A stretch of 64,000 nt of DNA from Pleurocapsaceae cyanobacterium CSU_1_1 (GTDB lineage Bacteria > Cyanobacteriota > Cyanobacteriia > Cyanobacteriales > Xenococcaceae): contig JAAUOU010000011.1 in NCBI GenBank assembly GCA_012034765.1, positions 1 to 64,000 on the forward strand. The letters run 5' to 3'. Of this stretch, positions 1 to 8,395 are shown in pieces. Position numbers and translations under genes: made by a program. The notes under the pieces are model-generated. The model had not been told where the DNA came from, made no database searches, and saw only the letters and a program-made list of their open reading frames with translations. How positions within the stretch are numbered: position 1 is the first letter of the stretch; every line of letters begins with the position of its first letter.

Positions 1-964
1 CAATTATGGGCAGAAGCTGATATTCTGGTTAAAGTCGCTCCTCCTGGCGATCGCGACGGACAGCCAGAGATTAATTTCCTCAAACCAGGAGCCGTTTTAG
101 TCGGCATGGTCGATCCCCTAGGTAAGCCCAATCTTATCAAACAATTAGCCGATCGCCAGATTACAACCTTTAGTTTAGAACTCATTCCCCGCACCAGTCG
201 CGCCCAAAGCATGGATGCTTTGTCGTCCCAGGCAAATATTGCTGGCTACAAAGCGACTTTGTTAGCGTCTGCGCATCTGCCGAGAATGTTTCCGATGATG
301 ACCACTGCCGCAGGGACGATTCCTCCGGCGAAAGTGCTGGTCATTGGGGCAGGTGTTGCTGGATTGCAGGCGATCGCAACTGCACGTCGTCTGGGTGCAG
401 TAGTAGAAGCTTTTGACATCCGTCCGACGGTCAAAGAGGAAGTCCAAAAGCGTCGGCGCTAAATTTATTGAGATTCCCATCGAAGAGAATACGGTAGCCG
501 ATGGCGGCTATGCCAAAGAAGTCTCAACGGCAAGTCAGGAGCGAGTTCGCGAAATTTTAACCGAACATATCAAACGCGCCGATGCTGTCATTACCACCGC
601 TCAAGTTCCCGGCAAAAAAGCGCCCTTAATTGTGACTGAAGAGATGGTGGCGCAGATGAAACCGGGTTCTGTCATCGTCGATATGGCAGCCGAACAAGGT
701 GGCAATTGTGCCTGTACGAAACGAGGCCGAGATGTGGTGCAACATGGCGTGACGATTATCGGGCCTATCGATCTTCCTGCTTCAGTTCCCGTCGATGCAA
801 GTCAGGTATATGCCAAAAATATCCTGACCTTGGTGCAATACCTGGTTAAAGATGGCAACTTAGCGCTCAATTTTGAAGACGACATCATCGATAGCGCTTG
901 TGTAACTCATGCTGGAGAAATCCGCAATGCGCGAGTGCTAGAAGCTTTGTCAATCGCCGTGTAA
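1..964 (+). pseudogene. pntA: pntA1, NAD(P) transhydrogenase alpha subunit part 1, 5'-partial and frameshifted
   Basis: This is the NAD(H)-binding soluble part of the proton-translocating transhydrogenase, which moves hydride between NADH and NADP+ at the membrane. The frame is open from base 1, so the start lies outside the window. The dinucleotide-binding stretch VLVIGAGVAGLQAIATARRLG and the adjoining EAFDIRP are clear. After KEEVQ the frame is lost: an A4 run at 446-449 carries one base too many, and removing one A restores KEEVQSVGAKFIEIP, the normal family sequence. The remainder, through PGSVIVDMAAEQGGN and VPVDASQVYAKN, is intact and ends at 964. It is followed after 24 bp by the membrane part, as in other cyanobacteria where the alpha subunit is split. 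The indel may be real or a sequencing error; the rest shows no decay. Confidence 0.9.
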
Positions 965-988
965 TTTTAAAAGATAAATCGAAGCAAT

Positions 989-1282
989 ATGAGTCAAGAA
1001 TTACTGACCGGATTAGTTGTATTTGTGTTGGCATCGTTTGTTGGTTTTGAGGTCATCAATAAAGTTCCGCCAACGCTGCACACGCCTTTGATGTCTGGAT
1101 CGAATGCGATTTCTGGCATCTCCATCGTGGGTGCATTACTCGTGATGGGATCGAAAGATTGGAACTTGGTGACGATTTTAGGGTTTATTGCCGTAATTTT
1201 GGCGACCATTAACGTCGTCGGCGGTTTCTGGGTGACAGATCGAATGCTGCAAATGTTTAAGAAGAAGGAGGTAAAAGCATGA
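989..1282 (+). CDS. pntA2: NAD(P) transhydrogenase alpha subunit part 2 (membrane part)
   Basis: This 97-residue membrane protein has three hydrophobic segments (about residues 5-22, 40-58 and 62-85). It matches the short PntA C-terminal membrane domain, with the stretch KVPPTLHTPLMSGSNAISGI typical of the family. It forms part of the proton channel together with PntB. It lies 24 bp after the pntA1 stop and overlaps the pntB start by 4 bp (ATGA), so the three genes form one operon with translational coupling. The purine-rich GAAGGAGGT just before the pntB start lies inside this gene. Confidence 0.95.
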   Translation: MSQELLTGLVVFVLASFVGFEVINKVPPTLHTPLMSGSNAISGISIVGALLVMGSKDWNLVTILGFIAVILATINVVGGFWVTDRMLQMFKKKEVKA

Positions 1283-2688
1283 GCGACTATTTAGTCACGG
1301 GAATCGAGCTAGCTTACTTAACGGCAGCAGCTTTGTTTATCGTAGGACTCAAACAACTCGGTTCTCCTGCTACTGCCCGTCAGGGTAACGTTATCGCAGG
1401 TGTCGGGATGTTAATCGCGATCGCAGCTACTCTACTGGATCGATCGATCCTCAATTATCAGACAATTTTCGTAGGCATTGTCATTGGTTCTCTCATCGGA
1501 GCCATTACCGCCGAAAAAGTGGAAATGACAGCCATGCCGCAAATGGTCGGGATCTTCAACGGCGTAGGTGGTGCGGCTTCTGCATTGGTTGCCGTCGGCG
1601 AGTTCTGGCGACTGCTAAAATCTACTGGTACTGTCCCTTTAGATGCCACCATCATTGCGATTTTAGGGATTCTCATTGGCGGTGTAACGTTTACGGGTAG
1701 CGTTATGGCCTTTGCTAAGCTACAAGAACTCGTTACGGGAGCGCCCGTTACTTTTCCCCTACAACAGCCTTTTAATCTTTTACTGCTGATTAGTTTCTTA
1801 GTCGGTAGTGGCTATTTAATATTTGATCCGACAAATCTAACCATTTTCCTCATTTTAGTTGGAATTTCTCTGATACTCGGCGTAATGTTCGTGCTGCCGA
1901 TTGGCGGCGCTGATATGCCAGTCGTTGTCTCGCTGTTAAACTCTTTCTCTGGTTTGGCAGCGAGTGCGGCAGGTTTTATCTTGGCAAATAATATGCTCAT
2001 TGTTGCGGGGGCGTTGGTAGGAGCTTCTGGCATTATTTTGACAGAAATTATGTGTAAAGCCATGAATCGTTCCCTTACTAACGTCCTCTTTAGCGCCTTT
2101 GGCAGCGATGGAACGTCTGTGGCGGGAGCAATGGGAGCGCAGCAAGATAAGGTAGTACGCTCTGTCGATCCCGAAGAAGGCGCGATGATGTTAGGTTATG
2201 CTCGTTCTGTGGTCATTGTACCCGGTTACGGGATGGCTGTCGCTCAAGCACAACACGGCGTTCGAGAACTCGCCGCTCAACTCGAAAAAATGGGCGTAGA
2301 GGTTAAATATGCTATTCATCCCGTCGCGGGAAGAATGCCGGGGCACATGAACGTGTTACTTGCCGAGGCAAATGTGCCCTACACCCAACTTTACGACATG
2401 GACGATATCAACCCCGATTTCGATCGCACTGACGTTGCCTTAATTATCGGTGCGAACGATGTCGTCAACCCAGCCGCCCGACACGATACGAGTAGTCCTA
2501 TTTACGGAATGCCAATTCTAGACGTAGATAAAGCGCAGCATACAATCGTCATCAAGCGCAGCATGAGAACGGGTTTTGCCGGAGTCGATAACGAACTATT
2601 CTACAAGGATAAAACGTTAATGCTTTTTGGGAGCGCTCAAGATGTCGTCGCTCAGTTGGTTTCTCAGGTAAAAGAGTTGTCTAATTAA
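1279..2688 (+). CDS. pntB: NAD(P) transhydrogenase beta subunit
   Basis: This 469-residue protein is full length for PntB. The first about 260 residues are a run of hydrophobic helices forming the proton-conducting domain. The C-terminal about 180 residues are the NADP(H)-binding domain III, recognisable by VPGYGMAVAQAQ, HPVAGRMPGHMNVLLAEA and the GANDVVNPAA motif. With PntA it couples proton flow across the membrane to NADP+ reduction by NADH. A strong ribosome site, AAGGAGG, sits about 6 bases before the ATG, which overlaps the previous stop codon. It is the last gene of the pnt operon. Confidence 0.96.
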   Translation: MSDYLVTGIELAYLTAAALFIVGLKQLGSPATARQGNVIAGVGMLIAIAATLLDRSILNYQTIFVGIVIGSLIGAITAEKVEMTAMPQMVGIFNGVGGAASALVAVGEFWRLLKSTGTVPLDATIIAILGILIGGVTFTGSVMAFAKLQELVTGAPVTFPLQQPFNLLLLISFLVGSGYLIFDPTNLTIFLILVGISLILGVMFVLPIGGADMPVVVSLLNSFSGLAASAAGFILANNMLIVAGALVGASGIILTEIMCKAMNRSLTNVLFSAFGSDGTSVAGAMGAQQDKVVRSVDPEEGAMMLGYARSVVIVPGYGMAVAQAQHGVRELAAQLEKMGVEVKYAIHPVAGRMPGHMNVLLAEANVPYTQLYDMDDINPDFDRTDVALIIGANDVVNPAARHDTSSPIYGMPILDVDKAQHTIVIKRSMRTGFAGVDNELFYKDKTLMLFGSAQDVVAQLVSQVKELSN

Positions 2689-3003
2689 CCTCAATTCGGG
2701 TTAAGTAGATTGAGGGAAAAGCCAGTTAAGACGAAGGCTAGGCTTCTTCAGTTGATGACATGATTGCAATCAATCTGCACAAAACATTAACACAGAAATT
2801 AATAGGCGATCGATGTCTTGAGTGTTCAATTTGAGCAATATTTTTGAGTTGGTTATTCGCAGTAAGGCTTAAGTCGTGTAATAAGAAAACTGTTACGCAT
2901 CGTTTTTAGGAAAGGGAAGAAGGGAGACCTTCAACCCTTATCCGCTTATTTAAGATAATGCAAAAGAAGATGACTCACTATTTTTTCTGTACGGATTTCT
3001 AAC
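2689..3003. other. intergenic stretch after pntB
   Basis: There is no gene of convincing length here. A 7-bp inverted repeat (CCTCAAT at 2689-2695 with ATTGAGG at 2709-2715) follows the pntB stop by one base. It could act as a weak transcription end, but no T-run follows it. The rest is AT-rich and unremarkable. Confidence 0.4.
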
Positions 3004-3620
3004 TTACACACAGTCCTTTTGCAAAACTTTTTTAGCAAATAATTTAGGAAGGATTCTACCCGTATGCTTCATATAATTGAAGTATTTATCGCCAAAGCGA
3101 TCGAGCATTCATTTTTCTTCCTTAGAAAACACGAAAGAAAATAAATGATTCCAAAGGGTAATTAAAGCCTGCTAAACCAGCAATATAATTTTGAAGTAAT
3201 AATGGTTGTGCCAGACACCACAACCATATTGATGTATACATAGGATGGCGTATATTTTTGTAGATGCCGGTTGTAATTAGCGTATGCCCTTCTCTTAGTT
3301 GCAAGGTAGGCGACCAGTTTCGTCCCAAATCGCGGTGAGTTTTCCAATACAATCCTGTAGCCACAAAATATAACAAAATACCAACGCAATTCGCCCAGAT
3401 AGGAAGCTTATAATCCGCAAAACTCAGCCAAGAAGTAAACGTGTCTACTATCGGTAGCATTAGCATTCCCATAAGCGCAAAAGTAGTAACAATGGTTGCA
3501 GTTTTAGCTTTCTTTCGTCTACTATTTTGTTTTGTCTGTTCCTCTTTTCATAGGGATAACGAATAATTGACCAAGCTACAATTCCAGAAACAAAAAGAAT
3601 TTGAGGTTAAGTTCGCTCAT
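3004..3620 (-). pseudogene. decayed isoprenylcysteine carboxyl methyltransferase-like membrane protein
   Basis: The core (3122-3472) carries the family signature: a hydrophobic helix, then HRDLGRNWSPTLQLREGH, TGIYKNIRHPMYTS and another helix. This is the ICMT/PEMT-like methyltransferase fold, which uses S-adenosylmethionine at the membrane. The C-terminus is in another frame below 3122 and reads MLDRFGDKYFNYMKHTGRI to a stop at 3004-3006, with a TGA at the join. The N-terminus needs at least two further frame changes to link the ATG at 3618-3620 to the core. At least three disruptions make this a true pseudogene rather than one sequencing slip. The original substrate cannot be inferred. Confidence 0.75.
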
Positions 3621-3748
3621 TGTTCTTACTCCTAAAAGTAAAAATTTTGGAAATTGGATCGCATGGTTGAGGAACAACAGGTTACTTCGTCTGGCTCAGA
3701 CTGCTACTAATTAGCGCGTGTCAATCGATTTAAGTTCGCCAAAAAAAT

Positions 3749-4636
3749 ATGTCTAAACCAAACCCTATTTCAGCCTGGCTCGATCGCGATACTGTAGCTG
3801 CGGGGCTCTTTCTTACTCCTGCACTATTGATTTTAGGTGTATTTCTGTTTTATCCGATCGCTTATTTGCTATATCTGAGTTTTACGACAGGCAGCTTTAC
3901 CGTTACAGGAATTGAGTGGGTGGGAATACAAAACTATCTACGACTGTTTACCGATGGCGATTTTTGGCAGGTGATGGGTAACACGGCTTATTTTACTCTA
4001 GCTACGGTCATACCAACGATTATTATTCCTTTAGTTTTGGCTGTCTTACTTAATCGCGCGATCGCTTTGCGGGGATTATTGCGCGCTGCCTACTTTATCC
4101 CTTCGATTATATCTTTAGTCGCAGTGGGATTGGCTTTTCGCTGGCTGTTTCAAACCGACGGTAAAGTTAATGATTTATTGCTTGCTTGGGGGTTAGAGCC
4201 AATTGCTTGGTTAAGCAGTACAGTTTGGGGGATGCCAGTGTTGATTTTACTCAGTAGTTGGAAACAGTTAGGTTTTAATTTAGTCGTCTTTCTGGCTGGA
4301 CTACAGATTATTCCCCAATCTCGTTATGAAGCAGCAGAATTAGATGGGGCAAACGGCTGGGCAAAGTTTTGGTATATTACCTTACCTGGATTAACTCCTA
4401 CCTTGATCTTTGCAGTCTTAACTACTGCTATCTTTACTCTACGTAGTTTTGAGCAGGTATATATTATTACTGGTGGAGGGCCACTGAACTCGACCAATCT
4501 GCTAGTTTACTACATTTATGAGCAGGCTTTTTCTAGTTTTGAATTTGGTTATGCTGCTGCTGCTGCTACTATTTTATTGGCGATCGCCTTTATTTTTGTT
4601 TATATTTATCTGCGGGTTTGGAATGAAAAGTCGTAA
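3749..4636 (+). CDS. sugar ABC transporter permease (MalF/UgpA type)
   Basis: This 295-residue inner-membrane permease of the binding-protein-dependent carbohydrate transport family has about six transmembrane helices, starting at residues 17-38. The cytoplasmic EAA loop that docks the ATPase is present as EAAELDGANGWAKFWYITLP (about residues 196-215). Such permeases normally pair with a second permease, a binding protein and an ATPase, but none of these is encoded next to it, so partners must be elsewhere or the system is incomplete. The substrate (a sugar or glycerol derivative) cannot be told from sequence. No good ribosome site is visible before the ATG. Confidence 0.9.
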   Translation: MSKPNPISAWLDRDTVAAGLFLTPALLILGVFLFYPIAYLLYLSFTTGSFTVTGIEWVGIQNYLRLFTDGDFWQVMGNTAYFTLATVIPTIIIPLVLAVLLNRAIALRGLLRAAYFIPSIISLVAVGLAFRWLFQTDGKVNDLLLAWGLEPIAWLSSTVWGMPVLILLSSWKQLGFNLVVFLAGLQIIPQSRYEAAELDGANGWAKFWYITLPGLTPTLIFAVLTTAIFTLRSFEQVYIITGGGPLNSTNLLVYYIYEQAFSSFEFGYAAAAATILLAIAFIFVYIYLRVWNEKS

Positions 4637-4718
4637 TCACCTGAAACAAACTATTTACTAGTGGACGTGGACATAAATAAAGCACCTATTCAAAAAATTT
4701 GAAACCTTTGAACTAAAA

Positions 4719-4751
4719 GACTTTTGACTTTTGACTTTTGACTTTTGACTT
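4719..4751. repeat. tandem heptamer repeat (ACTTTTG-type)
   Basis: A 7-base unit GACTTTT is repeated between four and five times without error in the space between the ABC permease and the terB-like gene. Short tandem heptamers of this kind are common in cyanobacterial intergenic DNA. Others in this window lie at 8252, 48484 and 57837. Confidence 0.9.
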
Positions 4752-4773
4752 CCGCCTAGCGGTACTAGTGTTT

Positions 4774-5157
4774 TTATTTAGTTTTATTTAGCCCTGCTTG
4801 GTATAGTTTTTGAATTTGAGAAATTGCCTGATCGAGTACAGAATTAGTTTTTAAATTAGTTGGGTCTAAAGTTTGAATCTTGGTTAATAAAGATGCTTCT
4901 TCAGTGGCAACATCATCATCACTATAAATTAATTTACTGACTGCCTTGAAGAGATGTTCATAATCTGCGGAGGTAGGATTTGCACCCAAATACTGTTCTA
5001 AAAGCTGATAACATTTTTCTAAAGAAGAATCTTGATGCTGTGTCAGCAGTTGTTGTAACTCTATTGTCGAATCCAAATTTTGTTCTGTAGCAATCTTGGC
5101 TAAAAATTCTTGTTCTGCGGGTTGAATTTCGCCATCAATCCAGGCAATTGACACCAA
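4774..5157 (-). CDS. TerB-like (tellurite-resistance/DjlA family) protein, start uncertain
   Basis: This small helical protein has the TerB-like opening VSIAWIDGEIQPAEQEFLAK, where the acidic WIDGEI segment is the family hallmark, followed by an all-helical bundle of about 110 residues. Its function is unknown; related proteins bind metal ions or act in stress responses. No ATG or GTG start is available. The frame is open up to a TAG at 5191-5193, and the only usable start is TTG at 5155-5157, which would clip the first helix. Residues encoded upstream (NNQNLLEI) still look like the family, so the normal start codon seems to have been lost, just beside the tnpB element that begins upstream. 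It may no longer be expressed. Confidence 0.7.
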   Translation of the reverse strand: MVSIAWIDGEIQPAEQEFLAKIATEQNLDSTIELQQLLTQHQDSSLEKCYQLLEQYLGANPTSADYEHLFKAVSKLIYSDDDVATEEASLLTKIQTLDPTNLKTNSVLDQAISQIQKLYQAGLNKTK

Positions 5158-5274
5158 TATTTCTAATAAATTTTGATTATTACTTTTAGTCTAGATAAGA
5201 GTCTATATGGGAATCCCTCTGCTCCGCAGATTGGGAGGTTCAACGTCGGTCATGCTCTATGCTAAAACAATAGA

Positions 5275-6606
5275 ATGTTGACTATGAATTATACCTATCG
5301 AATTTATCCAACTACCGACCAGCAAGTTATCATGCTTGAATGGTTGGAAACTTGTCGCCGACTTTATAATCGTTGTTTGCGAGATTTGAAGGATTGGATT
5401 AATTCGAGAAAATGTAGTTTGTACTCTTGCTCCTTGAATCGGGAATATATTATTTCTCCCGACATTTCTTTTCCTAGCTATTTGGAGCAGAAAAGACAAC
5501 TTACCCAGTGGAAAAAAACTAATTCGCACTATCAAGCTGTTCACTCGCAAGTAACTCAAGACTGTGTGAAACGGCTGCATAACACCTGGGAAGCGTTCAA
5601 ATCTAAAAAATTTGGATTTCCACGCTTTAAAAAGTACGGCAGATATCAATCTTTTCTGTTTCCACAGTTTAAGGAAAATCCAATTACCAACGGAAAAATC
5701 AAGCTTCCTAAAATTGGGGAGGTTGAAATTAATCAACATCGTCCAATCCCAGAAGGTTTTAATGTCAAAGGAGTAAGGATAGCATCCAGAGCAAGAGGAA
5801 CTATTTGGTATGCCGTAGTTACTATCCAGTGCGATGTTAATGTTCCCAACCTTATTCCGTTTGGGCGTGGAATTGGAATTGATATTGGATTGGAATCTTT
5901 TTTGGTGACTAGCGATAATCTCAGGATTGAACCTGCTAGATTTTTCCGAGATCTGCAAAGTAGGCTTAAAGTGCTGCAACGCAGAGCATCTCGCAAAAAG
6001 AAGGGCAGTAAAAACTGGGAGAGCGCACAACTTAAAGTTGCTCGACTTCACCATCAAATAACCAACACTCGAAAAAACTTTCACTTTCAAACAAGCCATC
6101 TTTTGTGTGATCAAGCGGACATGATTTTTGTTGAAGATATCAACTTTAAAATGACTGCTAGAGGATTTCTGGGCAAGCAAATGCTTGATGGTGGTTTCGG
6201 GCAATTCCGAAATTTGCTTTCTTGGGTATGTTGGAAGCGTGGAAAATATTTCCAAGCAGTTGACCATAAATACACCTCGCAAATTTGCCCCGAATGCAAT
6301 ACTCACACAGGAAAAAAGGAACTCAGTGAGCGAGTCCATAATTGTCCTGAATGTGGGTATCGAACTACAAGAGATCATGCTGGTGGAAGAGTGATTTTAA
6401 ATCGAGGATTGGAAAGTATTGCTAAGGCGCGTTTTGAGTGGGAAGCTTCCCACTCAAAAGCCGCCGCTAGTACCGACGGACTGTCGGGGAAAGAAATTGC
6501 CTGTCAAGTCGTACTGTCGGGGGTGTCATGCCTAGACAAGTGGCGTTTTGGGACAGGAATATCCAGCTCGCGAGGATTGGAAGCCAGCACTCTATCCGAA
6601 GGATGA
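5275..6606 (+). CDS. tnpB: TnpB, IS200/IS605-family RNA-guided nuclease
   Basis: This 443-residue protein has the OrfB_IS605 architecture: an N-terminal helix-turn-helix region (NYTYRIYPT...), a central beta domain, and a split RuvC nuclease. The catalytic acids are visible: D203 in GIDIGL, E287 in VEDIN and D367 in TTRDHAGG. A zinc knuckle is formed by C338, C341, C357 and C360. TnpB uses a guide RNA made from the transposon right end to cut DNA. The third RuvC motif is TRDH rather than the usual DRDxNA, and the C-terminal about 60 residues are encoded by a repeat-rich stretch containing a 28-bp perfect palindrome. Two ATGs (5275 and 5284) can start it. No TnpA lies nearby. Confidence 0.93.
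   Translation: MLTMNYTYRIYPTTDQQVIMLEWLETCRRLYNRCLRDLKDWINSRKCSLYSCSLNREYIISPDISFPSYLEQKRQLTQWKKTNSHYQAVHSQVTQDCVKRLHNTWEAFKSKKFGFPRFKKYGRYQSFLFPQFKENPITNGKIKLPKIGEVEINQHRPIPEGFNVKGVRIASRARGTIWYAVVTIQCDVNVPNLIPFGRGIGIDIGLESFLVTSDNLRIEPARFFRDLQSRLKVLQRRASRKKKGSKNWESAQLKVARLHHQITNTRKNFHFQTSHLLCDQADMIFVEDINFKMTARGFLGKQMLDGGFGQFRNLLSWVCWKRGKYFQAVDHKYTSQICPECNTHTGKKELSERVHNCPECGYRTTRDHAGGRVILNRGLESIAKARFEWEASHSKAAASTDGLSGKEIACQVVLSGVSCLDKWRFGTGISSSRGLEASTLSEG
6432..6459. repeat. 28-bp perfect palindrome inside the tnpB 3' end
   Basis: TTTTGAGTGGGAAG is followed immediately by its exact reverse complement. The same palindrome core, with the same flanking GCG and GCC bases, recurs degenerately at 18717-18758 and 23630-23671 in the opposite orientation. 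It probably forms the hairpin of the element end or of its guide RNA. Confidence 0.9.
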
Positions 6607-6923
6607 GTGTCTGGAGATGTCACTAGATTGAACCATAATGATGCTGCTTTAATTAACGACTATTAATCTTGACGACGAGGAATATTACTGAGCATTATTT
6701 ATTCCTAAATCTTAGAAAAAAATTTAATTATCTATTGAAATTGCTCTAGCTTTCTTCGTTAAAGTCCAAACAACTTTAAAAAAATACTCGTTTCTTCGTA
6801 TTTGATGACGTGTTTATTACAGTTATAGTGATGCTGAGATTAACCAATCGCCTTAAAAACTGATAACTAGTGACATAATATAAACGCAAATAATTCAGGA
6901 CAGCGAAATTTCGACAGCTAATT
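6607..6923. other. intergenic stretch after tnpB
   Basis: The first about 40 bases (to GGAGATGTCAC) look like the right flank of the IS element. The rest is AT-rich leader of the DUF4330 gene. No gene, clear terminator or RNA is seen. Confidence 0.4.
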
Positions 6924-7463
6924 ATGAAAATTATTGACTCCAAAGGAAGACTATTCGGCAAGTTGAGCCTACTTGACTTGGCTGCTGCCTGTGTAATTTT
7001 GTTGGTTGTTGTCGGTGTTTTATTTTTTCCAGGTACACCCTTGACAAGCAATTTGGTAGCTCAAACCAAACAAAAACCAATCGAAGTTCAAGTGCTAGTT
7101 AGAGGATTAAGTATTGCTAACTATGATGTTTTAGCCCAAGCATTTAAAAACGAAAAACAGGCAGATATTGTGATTCGCAATCAGCCTGCGGGAAAAGTTA
7201 CCATTCTAGAAAGTAAAGTATTGCCCCGCACCACTGTTGTTCCCCAGCCAGACGGTACAGTGAAAGCGCTAAACGATCCTCGTCCTGAAATAGTCATGGT
7301 TAGGGATTTAATTGTTACCTTGGGTAGCAAAGCTGAAATTACTAACACTGGTTATGTGTTGAGTGGCAGTAAGAAGATTAAAATAGGCTCATCGATTCAG
7401 CTACAGGGCAATATTTATGACTTTAGCGGTACAGTAATTGCTATAGCTGCCCAAGAGTCTTAA
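6924..7463 (+). CDS. DUF4330 membrane-anchored protein
   Basis: This 179-residue protein has a single N-terminal transmembrane helix (about residues 19-38, AAACVILLVVVGVLFFPG), preceded by MKIIDSKGRLFGKLSLLDL. A beta-rich extracytoplasmic part follows (about residues 50-175). Both the opening and the layout match the DUF4330 family, which is widespread in cyanobacteria and of unknown function. It lies 34 bp before trmB on the same strand and may be co-transcribed with it. Confidence 0.85.
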   Translation: MKIIDSKGRLFGKLSLLDLAAACVILLVVVGVLFFPGTPLTSNLVAQTKQKPIEVQVLVRGLSIANYDVLAQAFKNEKQADIVIRNQPAGKVTILESKVLPRTTVVPQPDGTVKALNDPRPEIVMVRDLIVTLGSKAEITNTGYVLSGSKKIKIGSSIQLQGNIYDFSGTVIAIAAQES

Positions 7464-7497
7464 ATTGATTTAATTGTGCCTTAGTGTATTTCTTTCT

Positions 7498-8172
7498 ATG
7501 CCTATTCGTATTCGACAGCATGTTAACCCCCTAGCACGCAAGTTCCAGTCACCTATTGCCATACCAGATTGGCAGGAGATATATCAGAGATGCGATCGCG
7601 GAGCTAGTCCTTTAGGATACCCTTCGGGTAATCGCCCGATTCATCTAGATATTGGCTGTGCGCGGGGTAGGTTTCTGTTGAATTTGGCACAGCAAAATCC
7701 TGAAGTTAATTACCTAGGGATAGAAATCCGCAGACAGCTAGTAGATTTGGCTAATCAAGAACGAGATGAGTTGGGTTTAACTAATTTGCACTATCTATTT
7801 GGCAACATGAATAGTTCAGCCAAAATACTCTTAGAATCTTTGCCCAAAAACAGCCTGACAACCATCTCGATCCAGTTTCCCGATCCTTGGTTCAAGAAAA
7901 AGCACAACAAACGCCGTGTGGTTCAACCAGACTTAGTTAAACTCCTGGTAGATTACTTAGCAGAGGAAGGAGAAATTTTCTTGCAGTCAGATATTAAAGA
8001 AGTAGCGGTAGAAATGCGCGATCGCTTTGCAGCCAATTCAAATTTAATTCAACAGCATCCAGAAATTTGGCTAGAAACTAATCCGTTAAATGTTCCCACG
8101 GAACGAGAATTATATGTATTAGAACAAAATCTCCCTGTCTATCGAGTTCTGTTTAAAAAATCTACTACCTAA
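7498..8172 (+). CDS. trmB: tRNA (guanine-N7-)-methyltransferase
   Basis: TrmB adds a methyl group from S-adenosylmethionine to guanine 46 of tRNAs. The SAM site is HLDIGCARGRFLLNLA (about residues 50-65), and the family signature FPDPWFKKKHNKRR is present. ATG 7498 is chosen because the frame could open at TTG 7474 but homologous sequence begins at MPIRIRQHVNPLA. The protein carries about 12 extra residues (ASPLGYPSGNRP, about positions 36-47) just before the SAM motif. They are encoded by a palindromic repeat and look like an in-frame insertion. The catalytic motifs are intact, so it should be active. Confidence 0.93.
   Translation: MPIRIRQHVNPLARKFQSPIAIPDWQEIYQRCDRGASPLGYPSGNRPIHLDIGCARGRFLLNLAQQNPEVNYLGIEIRRQLVDLANQERDELGLTNLHYLFGNMNSSAKILLESLPKNSLTTISIQFPDPWFKKKHNKRRVVQPDLVKLLVDYLAEEGEIFLQSDIKEVAVEMRDRFAANSNLIQQHPEIWLETNPLNVPTERELYVLEQNLPVYRVLFKKSTT
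7602..7634. repeat. palindromic repeat inserted in trmB coding sequence
   Basis: The segment contains the hairpin TACCC-TTC-GGGTA (7618-7630) next to CTAGTCCTTTAGG. It encodes residues not expected in TrmB proteins, and it keeps the reading frame. Confidence 0.5.
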
Positions 8173-8187
8173 AATGTTCAGACGTAA

Positions 8188-8322
8188 AGTATAGTCATTC
8201 CAATTAATTTCCTGATGGTAGTTTTGTATTGATAATAAGGTCAAATATTATTTGCTACTTGCTACTTGCTATTTGCTACTTTTCTCAGAGATCGTCTGAT
8301 TGTTATTTGAAATGACTATACT
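8188..8322. mobile_element. MITE-like element with terminal inverted repeats
   Basis: The 135-bp segment between trmB and the malic enzyme gene is bounded by a 12-bp perfect inverted repeat: AGTATAGTCATT at 8188-8199 and AATGACTATACT at 8311-8322. The match continues inward to about 20 bp with three mismatches. The inside has no coding capacity and holds a heptamer array. The structure fits a non-autonomous transposon; the parent transposase is not in this window. Confidence 0.6.
8252..8281. repeat. tandem heptamer repeat (TTGCTAC)
   Basis: There are four near-exact copies of TTGCTAC (the third is TTGCTAT), located inside the MITE-like element. Confidence 0.9.
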
Positions 8323-8395
8323 ATTTTGCCCAGATGTAGCGGTTTATCAAGTACGAAACGTTTTACAATAGTCAATCCCGCAAAATAGATAAACA

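Larger units (their letters stand above)
5200..6640 (+). mobile_element. IS200/IS605-family element with tnpB only
   Basis: A tnpB gene stands alone with no Y1 transposase beside it, so movement would depend on a transposase in trans. Boundaries are estimates. The left edge is taken in the segment between the terB-like gene and tnpB (5194-5274). The right edge is taken just after the tnpB stop, where IS605-type right ends and the guide RNA normally lie. Confidence 0.6.

Noticed and set aside
5257-6378. 373-codon minus-strand frame
   Set aside because: It lies wholly opposite the tnpB gene, shows no family sequence, and tnpB itself has clear catalytic motifs.
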